Shown: positions 1-5,850, counted from the stretch's first letter. The stretch: DNA of 5,874 bases from Leptotrichia sp. oral taxon 215 (GCA_905371725.1 CAJPML010000080.1:1-5874), one strand, 5' to 3'. Program-made: numbers and translations. Notes: a model not told the origin generated them from the letters alone.

Positions 1-8
1 GTATTTTT

Positions 9-14
9 TGTCAA
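9..14 (-). promoter_or_regulatory. Possible -35 box of a promoter leaving the window
   Basis: A perfect TTGACA lies on the minus strand at the very left edge, downstream of the B3/B4 gene. Its -10 would fall outside the window, so this is only a hint that the next minus-strand gene has its own promoter. Confidence 0.2.
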
Positions 15-35
15 GAAACTTTTTCATTACATGAA

Positions 36-80
36 ATATTTTCTGAATATTCAGTATATATTTGAAATTCAGGAAAATAT
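36..80 (-). repeat. Imperfect inverted repeat after the B3/B4 gene
   Basis: Downstream of the B3/B4 stop codon, ATATTTTCTGAAT (36-48) pairs with ATTCAGGAAAATAT (67-80) with one bulged base, and contains a perfect 12-base palindrome CTGAATATTCAG (43-54). On the minus strand this could be a hairpin ending the gene, but no U-run follows, so it is not a standard intrinsic terminator. Confidence 0.35.
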
Positions 81-91
81 TGAATAAAAGT

Positions 92-778
92 CTAGTTTTC
101 TGTAGCAACATCTATAACACGTATTTCAAATTCCATATCCGGCATACATTCTGCCAAGTCATTCTCAATTCTTTTAAGTGCCTCCATACGCATTTCAACA
201 GATGTATTTAGATTACCCTGAATAATAAAAATCGCATTTTTCGTTTTATCATCAAATTTATAGTTTTCTCCGTCACGCACATCAAGCCATGCCAATATTC
301 CTTTTTCATCACGGTAGACATAATCTGTTTTAGCAACATGCTTTTCAGTGGACAGTATTGGAAGAAAAATATCTTCCCTTTCACTGACTGTAAATTCTAT
401 ATAATCATGTATCTTATCAAAATCATGTCCACCTATTGCTAAAAATGAATTTAGGGCTTCTACGTTATAAATATCAATAATGCTGTTAATACAGGGTATA
501 GAACCACGATGCTGAATATTTCTTATAAGTGCAGGAACAGTAGGCGGATTTTTCTTTACACTACGTCCGGCACTTTGAAGCAAATCTTTGTAGCCTTGAA
601 TTACAGGATGATTCAATACTTCGTCAATATTACAGTTTAAAGCCCATTCTTCCATTTTTTTACGTTTTTCCAAAAATGAATCTGATAATTTTGCATTTGG
701 ATTAACATTTTTTGCAATGGCGATCACGACACTTTTAATCCCAAGTGCCGCAATACTTTTATTAATAATAATTTTCAT
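92..778 (-). CDS. Stand-alone B3/B4 (PheRS beta-type) domain protein
   Basis: This 228-residue soluble protein resembles the B3/B4 domain of the phenylalanyl-tRNA synthetase beta chain, found here as a free-standing protein with no catalytic synthetase module. The core is visible at residues 72-123: a basic RS..KK.PPT stretch, then ALIRNIQHRG (83-92), INSIIDIYN (97-105) and IGGHDFDKI (115-123). These match the usual 'ALIRR...G..lP.iN.lVD.YN......PiGgyDldki' pattern. A second conserved block, YRDEKGILAWLDVRDGEN (155-172), precedes the final strand and helix. There is no signal peptide or membrane segment, so it is cytoplasmic. In PheRS this fold lies near the editing site, and free-standing versions are usually suspected of binding tRNA or hydrolysing mischarged tRNA. 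That function is inferred, not shown. The start is supported by AGGAGG at 789-794, ten bases upstream of the ATG. It appears monocistronic. The family call is fairly secure and the function is not. Confidence 0.85.
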   Translation of the reverse strand: MKIIINKSIAALGIKSVVIAIAKNVNPNAKLSDSFLEKRKKMEEWALNCNIDEVLNHPVIQGYKDLLQSAGRSVKKNPPTVPALIRNIQHRGSIPCINSIIDIYNVEALNSFLAIGGHDFDKIHDYIEFTVSEREDIFLPILSTEKHVAKTDYVYRDEKGILAWLDVRDGENYKFDDKTKNAIFIIQGNLNTSVEMRMEALKRIENDLAECMPDMEFEIRVIDVATEN

Positions 779-826
779 AACAGAAATACCTCCTATAGAT
801 TATTTTATAGCTAAGTACCTGTTATT

Positions 827-832
827 ATTATA
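827..832 (-). promoter_or_regulatory. Likely -10 box of the B3/B4 gene promoter
   Basis: A perfect TATAAT lies on the minus strand, about 48 bases before the start codon and upstream of the AGGAGG site. At consensus spacing the -35 position (around 850-855) is poor (TAGAAA or TTAGAA). The box therefore stands mainly on its -10 match and position. It implies a separate promoter for this gene, downstream of the SIMPL operon. Confidence 0.5.
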
Positions 833-890
833 CTCCCTTTAACAACTTTTTTCTAATAATTTTTTAGAACATTATTCAAAAATCTGAATA

Positions 891-1937
891 TTAGTCCATT
901 TCAAATTCAATATATACTGTTTTTGAAAATGAAATTTTCTGAGGATTTATAATAATACTGTTTTCTGAGAGATTATTTATAAAATTCTGATCATTTTCCT
1001 TCAGTATCTTTTCATCATATGTGGCATAGTTTCCATTATAGTATGAGTAATAAGGTCTTATTACTCCATTGGAGTTATCAGTTATTGTAACAGGATTTTT
1101 TAATGCAAGGTCAGTTTTATTAAGCATAACCTGTGCTTTTTTTGCAGCTTCCTTGTAAGCGTTTTCATACAGTTCATCTTCCAGTTTCTGCTTATTGTCA
1201 ATATCATATTCAATATATCCCGTTGAACCTATTTTTAATGAATGTGCCAGATTAATTATATTACCTATACTTTTCATATCTCTTGTAGTAACTTCTATAG
1301 TGTGGGAAACTTTCTGCTTAACTTTTTTCACGCTTGTTCTTTTTTCCATACTGACTTCCTCATTATTATAGCCTGCAATTTTTATTTTATTTGCACTGAT
1401 TCCTTTTGAAGAAAGTTTTTTCTGTAAATTATTAAATGTATTGAGGGCTTTTTGATAAGCACCTTTATTAGTCTTATCCTGTTCAACAATTTTAAAAACA
1501 TGATTTCCTGCTATATTTCTCTGAAGGTTGAAAACCTTGTCACTTGCAAGGACAGCCATGAATTCCTTTAGACTGTTAAGGTCGATTGAATCAGCTTCCA
1601 CTGTAAGAGTAGTTCTGAATTCTTTTTCTCCTTTATTCTGTACTTCAGTATCCCACCAGTAATTTTCTGATGTTGTATAATCTGAGGAATTAATTTTTTC
1701 ATATTTTGTATTTGTTTTTCTCAAAAGATTTTTATATTTTTCAAGCATTTCAGAGTTTTCCTTGCTTGCCTTGTCAAGATTATCATTTTCAGTGACAATT
1801 TCCAGAGTTATTTTTGCACTGTTTGGAAGAAGTTCCTTTGTTGATGTTCCTCTTACCTGTATTCTCTTTCCTGAAACAACATCAGAGAAACTGAAAACAG
1901 AAAAGATTATAAATAATATAGATATAATTTTTTTCAT
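891..1937 (-). CDS. SIMPL-domain (DUF541) exported protein, downstream paralogue
   Basis: This 348-residue protein has a clear N-terminal signal: MKK, then a hydrophobic stretch to about residue 18 ending in SFS. It should be exported, probably to the periplasm. The mature part is a SIMPL/DUF541 domain, the family that includes Brucella BP26 and E. coli YggE. Supporting features are the opening strand IQVRGTSTKELLPNSAKI (26-43), the following helix rich in K and E (52-74), and the late helix ELYENAYKEAAKKAQVML (255-272), whose alternating alanines and lysines are typical. Known members form ring-shaped oligomers or affect envelope and oxidative stress, but the role here is unknown. A tyrosine-rich segment (296-307) sits near the C-terminus. 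It lies 24 bases downstream of its paralogue at 1962-3071, with AAGGA at 1947-1951 as ribosome site, so the two are very probably co-transcribed. No convincing intrinsic terminator follows it. Confidence 0.85.
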   Translation of the reverse strand: MKKIISILFIIFSVFSFSDVVSGKRIQVRGTSTKELLPNSAKITLEIVTENDNLDKASKENSEMLEKYKNLLRKTNTKYEKINSSDYTTSENYWWDTEVQNKGEKEFRTTLTVEADSIDLNSLKEFMAVLASDKVFNLQRNIAGNHVFKIVEQDKTNKGAYQKALNTFNNLQKKLSSKGISANKIKIAGYNNEEVSMEKRTSVKKVKQKVSHTIEVTTRDMKSIGNIINLAHSLKIGSTGYIEYDIDNKQKLEDELYENAYKEAAKKAQVMLNKTDLALKNPVTITDNSNGVIRPYYSYYNGNYATYDEKILKENDQNFINNLSENSIIINPQKISFSKTVYIEFEMD

Positions 1938-1961
1938 ATTTGTATTTCCTTTCTAAAAATA

Positions 1962-3071
1962 TTATTTCATTTCATACATTACAGATATATTCTGCATTAA
2001 TTTTATTGGTTTTGGCGTGTAGTTTATTCTAGGTTTTTCTGCTCTATATGAACGTTCAGCTACAGCAAGTTTTGCAGTAGGAGCTGCATATGCTTCAGAT
2101 ACATCATTACTGCTTTCAAAACTCCATGATTGATCAATTTTGTCAATCATTTTTTGCTGAAATTCAATATCCTCACTCACAACAAGTGGAGAAGCAAGTT
2201 TCAGGCTGCTTGATTTTAAGATGCTTTCAGCTTTGCTTTTTGCCTGTTTAAATGCCTCGTTATACATGTCTGAAGCTATTTTTTCCTTGTCAGATATGTC
2301 AAACTGTATATTTCCATTTATATTTATTCCGTTGTCATCTGCAAGGGAAATAATGGAATTTAAACCCTTAATATTTTTAGTAGTTATTTTAAAATTATGA
2401 GTTACATAGTAAATATCCTTCTGTTCTCTTCCTTTTCCATTAAAGTTTTCAGTAATTTTATAGTCACCTAGTACGATATTGCCTGCTGGAATATTTAGAG
2501 ACTGAATTTTAGATCTTGCAGAATTAAGTTTGGCAAATACTTTATTTAAAGCCTTGTCTAAAGTTGTATCTGTTGCATTTATATCAAATGCAAATGTATT
2601 ATCGTCAAAATTTTTCTTTATACTTTGTAAATTTTCTCCGTCAGAAAACTCTACAAGTCCTGATATCTGATTAAAGTCAGTATTTTTAATCAGTATGGAT
2701 ATGTTTGCAGTATATGAATCAGGTTTTTTGTTTTCAGGTTTTGGAACAGCAGGTTTTATTCCCTTGATATCATTGTCATCATCATAGTCATATTCACTTT
2801 GTTTCTGGCTGAAAAAAGTGAGAGTTTCAAGCTGTGACAAATCTATTTTCTTATTTTTCAGAGCGGCCTTAAATTTTTCCATCCTGTCATTTGCTTCCTT
2901 TGTTGCCGCACTTAGATTTGAATTTTTAGTTTTTATCTGAAATGTCACAGTAGCAACATCAGGCATTACCTCCTTTTCAGAATTCCCCGTAACACTTACC
3001 TTTCTTATTACATTTTCTGAAAATGAAAATGCTGAGAGAATAAGAAATAAAGCGATTATTCTTTTTTTCAT
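1962..3071 (-). CDS. SIMPL-domain (DUF541) exported protein, upstream paralogue
   Basis: This 369-residue protein begins with a signal peptide (MKKR plus a hydrophobic run to about residue 18, SFS) and is predicted to be periplasmic. Its SIMPL domain opens with VSVTGNSEKEVMPDVATV (25-42). It contains the characteristic late helix MYNEAFKQAKSKAESIL (269-285), followed by the strand ASPLVVSE (293-300). It aligns end to end with the protein encoded at 891-1937: the signal, first strand and helix, and late helix fall in the same order. The two differ most in the linkers. This copy has an acidic stretch YDYDDDNDIKG (94-104) followed by a proline/lysine-rich stretch (107-117), and a longer variable insert near 300-345. 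GGAGG at 3078-3082, six bases before the ATG, fixes the start. It is the first gene of the two-gene operon. The family assignment is firm. The biological role is not known from sequence. Confidence 0.85.
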   Translation of the reverse strand: MKKRIIALFLILSAFSFSENVIRKVSVTGNSEKEVMPDVATVTFQIKTKNSNLSAATKEANDRMEKFKAALKNKKIDLSQLETLTFFSQKQSEYDYDDDNDIKGIKPAVPKPENKKPDSYTANISILIKNTDFNQISGLVEFSDGENLQSIKKNFDDNTFAFDINATDTTLDKALNKVFAKLNSARSKIQSLNIPAGNIVLGDYKITENFNGKGREQKDIYYVTHNFKITTKNIKGLNSIISLADDNGININGNIQFDISDKEKIASDMYNEAFKQAKSKAESILKSSSLKLASPLVVSEDIEFQQKMIDKIDQSWSFESSNDVSEAYAAPTAKLAVAERSYRAEKPRINYTPKPIKLMQNISVMYEMK

Positions 3072-3139
3072 ATTTTACCTCCAAATTTATAATATTAATT
3101 TTTCAAATAATTTTACGTTATGGTTCATTTTTATGTGAA

Positions 3140-3153
3140 TTAGAAATTTCTAA
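3140..3153. promoter_or_regulatory. 14-base perfect palindrome in SIMPL leader, possible operator
   Basis: TTAGAAATTTCTAA reads identically on both strands. It lies about 70 bases before the start codon of the first SIMPL gene and just downstream of its likely promoter, where a repressor could block transcription. The regulator is not identifiable from the sequence. Confidence 0.35.
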
Positions 3154-3169
3154 AACTATTTGTATAATT

Positions 3170-3193
3170 ATTGTATCACTTTAACCTTAAAGT
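3170..3193 (-). promoter_or_regulatory. Candidate SIMPL operon promoter with a dyad in its spacer
   Basis: On the minus strand a TACAAT (3170-3175) could serve as -10, with TTTACT or TTTTAC as a weak -35 about 15-16 bases upstream. Between and overlapping them lies an inverted repeat with perfect 7-base arms, ACTTTAA and TTAAAGT, separated by CC (3178-3193). A dyad centred between -35 and -10 is a common place for activators of the MerR type or for repressors. The promoter assignment is tentative; the dyad itself is plain. Confidence 0.35.
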
Positions 3194-3224
3194 AAAATGA
3201 AAAGAAAAATATTATATTGATATG

Positions 3225-3310
3225 AAAAAAGTGCTGTTTCAAAATAGAAAATTGTAAATCATTTGTAAAAAATAGTTTTTACATTAATTTTCAATTTTTT
3301 TAAACAGCAC
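3225..3310 (-). terminator. Long-hairpin intrinsic terminator of the DUF1576 operon
   Basis: On the minus strand, 12 bases after the stop codon of the small gene at 3323-3667, the RNA can fold into an 80-base imperfect hairpin (3231-3310) followed directly by six U (3225-3230). The base is a perfect 9-bp stem, GTGCTGTTT with AAACAGCAC. An A/T stretch, a 7-bp segment GAAAATT/AATTTTC and an inner perfect 8-bp stem TGTAAAAA/TTTTTACA with a four-base ATAG loop lie above it. Only the minus-strand orientation has the U-run, so it should end transcription before the SIMPL operon. It is much longer than an ordinary terminator; a small inverted-repeat element that supplies the terminator is an alternative. 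Confidence 0.7.
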
Positions 3311-3322
3311 CGAAATTAAGAA

Positions 3323-3667
3323 TTAAAGAATTTTTTTCAGGATAAGTTCTAAAATACCATTTTCGTGATTGATGTATATGGAATCGCATAGTCTGGCAAC
3401 AAGAGTCAGTTCTTCGGAAGTTTCTCCTTCCCCTATCAGTTCCCAATATTCCAGATATTCAATATCCTGATGAATTTCCATATTTTTTTTAATATTTTCA
3501 AATTCGGAATCACTAAGATTTATTGTACCATAAGTATGGATAATATACCCATTTTTCTGATCATTTTCAGTAATGTCAATCTTTACATCCTTTGCTCCTT
3601 TTTCCAAATAGAAAGAAGCTATTTCATTTACAATTTTTGAAATTATTTTCATTTTTTTTACTTTCAT
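3323..3667 (-). CDS. Small acidic soluble protein coupled to the DUF1576 gene
   Basis: I do not recognise a named family for this 114-residue protein. It has no signal peptide or membrane segment and should be cytoplasmic. The likely layout is an N-terminal helix (about 6-23, IISKIVNEIASFYLEKGA), a strand (26-33), a strand around YIIHTYGTINL (41-51), a helix (53-64), the striking aromatic/acidic block EYWELIGEGE (73-82), then a strand-rich C-terminus (86-113). The sequence is acidic in the middle, with a basic start (MKVKKMK). The ATG at 3667 overlaps the stop of the membrane-protein gene by four bases (ATGA). GGAGG inside the end of that gene lies six bases before it, which supports this start over the internal Met6. 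Tight coupling suggests the protein works with the membrane protein, perhaps as a cytoplasmic regulator or subunit. This is inference from context only. Confidence 0.75.
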   Translation of the reverse strand: MKVKKMKIISKIVNEIASFYLEKGAKDVKIDITENDQKNGYIIHTYGTINLSDSEFENIKKNMEIHQDIEYLEYWELIGEGETSEELTLVARLCDSIYINHENGILELILKKIL

Positions 3668-4902
3668 TTTTTTCCTCCATAAAAAATTTGTAATATGGGA
3701 ACGCTTACACTTGCAACAATTCCTGCAGATAGCCCCGTATTATATAAATTTAATCCCCCATGAAGTGCTCCCATATTTAAAACTAAACAGAAATTGACGA
3801 ATCCGACAATAACACCCGGAATAATTCCAAATTTTCCACTAATCGGTGCAAGACATGTGGAAAAAAACAGTGTTATAGCAAAAGTTGTAAGTGAGATATT
3901 TCTTCCAAACATTATGTAGGAAAGTGAAACACCGGCTATTATTGGAAGAACATTTTTCAGATGTTTTCCAAATCCTGAAAATCCTATAAGAGTAAAAAGT
4001 CCTGATAAAATAGGTCCGTTGATATAAGGAAACATAAGAAAAATTAGACTAAGAGAAATAAATCCTAAAATTCCCATGTTTATCATAACCATTGGAAATC
4101 CTTCTGTAACAGTAAAATCAGTTACAAGTTTTCCTGAATGTGAAAGAAGGTTGGCAAAATTTTTAAATGAACGTCCATTTTCATAAAAACCATAGACAAT
4201 GTAAAAAGAAAAAACTAGTATTAACATAGCTAAAATAGAATAGTCCATCTTTTCAACAAAAGTTTTATTTGGTGTAACTTTGAGTCCAACATCTTCCAAT
4301 ATTGCATAAATGATTATTGCGATAAGTCCTGCAGCCAGTCCGGTATTATATAATGTATATCCATTATGAAAATTTATTACATGTGCAGAAACTGCAGGAA
4401 CAATAAATCCCATTAAAAATCCGGCTCCGATTGCCAGAACAATTCCAAAAAGTGAAAAGTTAAAAGCTTTTGAAATGCTGCTGACAACAGGCGAAAGTGC
4501 CGTTGTAAACATACAGCTTACTATAACGGTTTTAAAACTTCTTTTTTCAAATTGTGTATAAGCATAGGCACCTAGATAAAACGGGATAACATTAAGAAGA
4601 TTTTTCCCCATGAATGCAAAACCGAACATTATGTAGATTCCTGATATAAGCAGTCCATTAATTTTCATATCCATTTTGTATAGAATAAAAATATTTATCA
4701 GTGCAACAACTGAAGCATTAAACATGGAGGCTCCTTTACCTCCCACTACAAAATAATCAGTTAGTAGAACTCCGTCAGATAAAAGGATATGTTTCATTCC
4801 TTTTATTAAGTCAGAAGGATTTGTCAAAATTACTGAATAAACCAGCATAATAAAAGGCAAAAATGAAATAACCAGATATTCTTTCTTTTTTTCTTTTGTC
4901 AT
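3664..4902 (-). CDS. DUF1576-type polytopic membrane protein, possible channel or transporter
   Basis: This 412-residue protein is mostly hydrophobic, with roughly 10-12 membrane segments between residues 8 and 407. I recognise it as a DUF1576-type inner-membrane protein, a family of unknown function. It is an internal duplication. Residues about 46-202 and 258-406 carry the same elements in the same order: LLTDYFVVGG versus LVTDFTVTEG (46-55, 259-268); GKNLLNVIPFYLG versus GKHLKNVLPIIAG (99-111, 312-324); TALSPV versus TCLAPI (134-139, 349-354); and HNGYTLYNTGLAAG versus HGGLNLYNTGLSAG (179-192, 381-394). Repeated polar signatures inside membrane halves are typical of pseudo-symmetric channels and transporters, so transport is plausible, but no substrate can be named. 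AGAGGA at 4911-4916, eight bases before the ATG, supports the start. It is the first gene of the operon; the small gene downstream overlaps its stop. Confidence 0.85.
   Translation of the reverse strand: MTKEKKKEYLVISFLPFIMLVYSVILTNPSDLIKGMKHILLSDGVLLTDYFVVGGKGASMFNASVVALINIFILYKMDMKINGLLISGIYIMFGFAFMGKNLLNVIPFYLGAYAYTQFEKRSFKTVIVSCMFTTALSPVVSSISKAFNFSLFGIVLAIGAGFLMGFIVPAVSAHVINFHNGYTLYNTGLAAGLIAIIIYAILEDVGLKVTPNKTFVEKMDYSILAMLILVFSFYIVYGFYENGRSFKNFANLLSHSGKLVTDFTVTEGFPMVMINMGILGFISLSLIFLMFPYINGPILSGLFTLIGFSGFGKHLKNVLPIIAGVSLSYIMFGRNISLTTFAITLFFSTCLAPISGKFGIIPGVIVGFVNFCLVLNMGALHGGLNLYNTGLSAGIVASVSVPILQIFYGGKK
3674..3678 (-). promoter_or_regulatory. Ribosome site of the small partner gene, inside the DUF1576 gene
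   Basis: GGAGG encodes part of the C-terminal YGGKK tail of the membrane protein. It also lies six bases before the ATG of the overlapping small gene. It decides that start and supports coupled translation across the ATGA overlap. Confidence 0.7.
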
Positions 4903-4935
4903 TAGTATATTCCTCTCGTATTTATTCTTACATTA

Positions 4936-4944
4936 ATTATACCA
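4936..4944 (-). promoter_or_regulatory. Extended -10 promoter of the DUF1576 operon
   Basis: The minus strand reads TGGTATAAT, a perfect extended -10 (TGnTATAAT), about 34 bases before the start codon. The -35 position near 4959-4964 is weak (TTATTT), which extended -10 promoters tolerate. Transcription would start near 4929 and leave a short leader holding the AGAGGA site. Confidence 0.65.
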
Positions 4945-4981
4945 TATTTCTGGGAAATAAATAAATTTTTAATACAGCTAA

Positions 4982-5010
4982 TTGTATCTTAATAAAAATA
5001 ATGGTATAAT
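4982..5010 (+). promoter_or_regulatory. Promoter of the SH3-domain membrane protein gene
   Basis: TTGTAT (4982-4987) serves as -35 and TATAAT (5005-5010) as -10, with a 17-base spacer and an extended TG at 5002-5003. This is a near-ideal vegetative promoter. Transcription should start near 5017, giving a leader of about 75 bases. Part of that leader (5020-5027 with 5064-5071, and 5036-5040 with 5052-5056) can pair into a weak hairpin upstream of the ribosome site. Confidence 0.75.
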
Positions 5011-5091
5011 AAATCACAATATGAAAAGTTATTTTAATTGAGAAGAAAAAACAATTTTTAATATTTTCATACAATAAAAAATGGAGGAAAA

Positions 5092-5850
5092 ATGGAAGAT
5101 AAAAAAAATCAGAAGGAAGAACTGGAAAAAGAAATAGAAGAATTACAAAAACAGGTTGAAATAGAAGAATTAAAAAAACAGAGGGATGAGTTAAGGGAAA
5201 AACTTAGAATTGAAAATAATGAAAAAGAAATAAAAAATGCAAATATTACAAATGCAAATATTACAAATAATGAAGATGATGAGGATATTGAATATGCAGA
5301 TGATAAAAAAGAAAAAATAAAAGGAATGTTAATAGTTATATTGTCTGCATTGGCAGCACTCGTGATTATAATTGCTGTCATTACTGTAATGAGAATGAAC
5401 AGAGAAAACAAAAAGCAGTCTGAGAAAATAGAAAATAAACAGACTCAGAAAGAAAAAACAGACAGTGAAGATAAACAGAAAAGTAATGTAGAGGTAGTGG
5501 TGAGTACGCCTCAGACTTCAGGTTCTACACAAAATCCGGCACCAAATACTACGGATTCTAATGTAGTAATTCCTGAAACTCCAGTTTCAGATACTTCTGC
5601 ACAAGAAAATCAGTCAACCAAACAGGAAGAAGAAATACAAAAGGGAACAGAGTATTATACAAAATCAACTAAAGGACCTGTAAATGTGAGAAAAACTTCT
5701 TCAATAAACAGTGAACTTCAGGATGAGCTACCTGACGGGATAGTGTTGAAATTTATTGGAAAAGAAGGAAAATGGTATCGTGTATCCTACACAATTAATA
5801 ACCAGACAAGAGAAGGATTTATTCATCTTTCACAAATAAGAAAGAAGTAA
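5092..5850 (+). CDS. Single-pass membrane protein with coiled coil and C-terminal bacterial SH3 domain
   Basis: The 252 residues fall into five parts. Residues 3-48 are a highly charged E/K/L heptad-like coiled coil. Residues 49-72 form a short linker with an exact ANITN duplication and an acidic patch (EDDEDIEYADD). Residues 78-100 are one strongly hydrophobic membrane segment. Residues 101-185 are a low-complexity Lys/Gln then Ser/Thr/Pro/Asn-rich stalk. Residues about 187-252 are a bacterial SH3 (SH3b) domain, with the diagnostic PVNVRKTSS...L (196-209), GKWYRVSY (226-233) and GFIHLSQI (242-249). The likely topology is coiled coil in the cytoplasm and SH3 domain outside the inner membrane, where such domains often bind peptidoglycan or peptides. 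No enzymatic domain is present, so an anchoring or sensing role between cytoplasm and cell wall is inferred. GGAGG at 5083-5087 supports the start. Its promoter diverges from the DUF1576 operon. No terminator is visible before the window ends. Confidence 0.85.
   Translation: MEDKKNQKEELEKEIEELQKQVEIEELKKQRDELREKLRIENNEKEIKNANITNANITNNEDDEDIEYADDKKEKIKGMLIVILSALAALVIIIAVITVMRMNRENKKQSEKIENKQTQKEKTDSEDKQKSNVEVVVSTPQTSGSTQNPAPNTTDSNVVIPETPVSDTSAQENQSTKQEEEIQKGTEYYTKSTKGPVNVRKTSSINSELQDELPDGIVLKFIGKEGKWYRVSYTINNQTREGFIHLSQIRKK
5239..5268 (+). repeat. Exact 15-base tandem duplication in the SH3 protein gene
   Basis: The 15-base unit GCAAATATTACAAAT occurs twice in perfect tandem and encodes ANITN twice in the linker between the coiled coil and the membrane segment. 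It stays in frame. The identity of the two copies suggests a recent slippage event, so copy number could vary between strains. Confidence 0.8.

Noticed and set aside
851..890. Two short hairpins (851-869 and 873-890) after the second SIMPL gene, considered as terminators
   Set aside because: Both stems are 6 bp of nearly pure A/T, and neither is followed by a U-run on the minus strand.
1762..1956. Plus-strand open frame of 64 codons
   Set aside because: It lies antisense over the start of the second SIMPL gene, which has a clear signal peptide and family match. The frame itself has no recognisable domain.
3163..3168. Perfect TATAAT on the plus strand in the SIMPL leader
   Set aside because: The -35 position is poor, and transcription would run antisense into the small gene with no plus-strand gene to serve. 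In DNA this AT-rich a chance match is likely.
3211..3216. TATAAT on the minus strand just after the long hairpin, considered as a SIMPL promoter
   Set aside because: No acceptable -35 lies at the right spacing, because the position falls inside the terminator stem, and the resulting leader would be very long.
5109..5411. Minus-strand open frame of 100 codons, rich in Ser and Phe
   Set aside because: It is the mirror of the Glu/Lys-rich coiled-coil coding sequence on the plus strand; such serine/phenylalanine-rich antisense frames are typical shadows.
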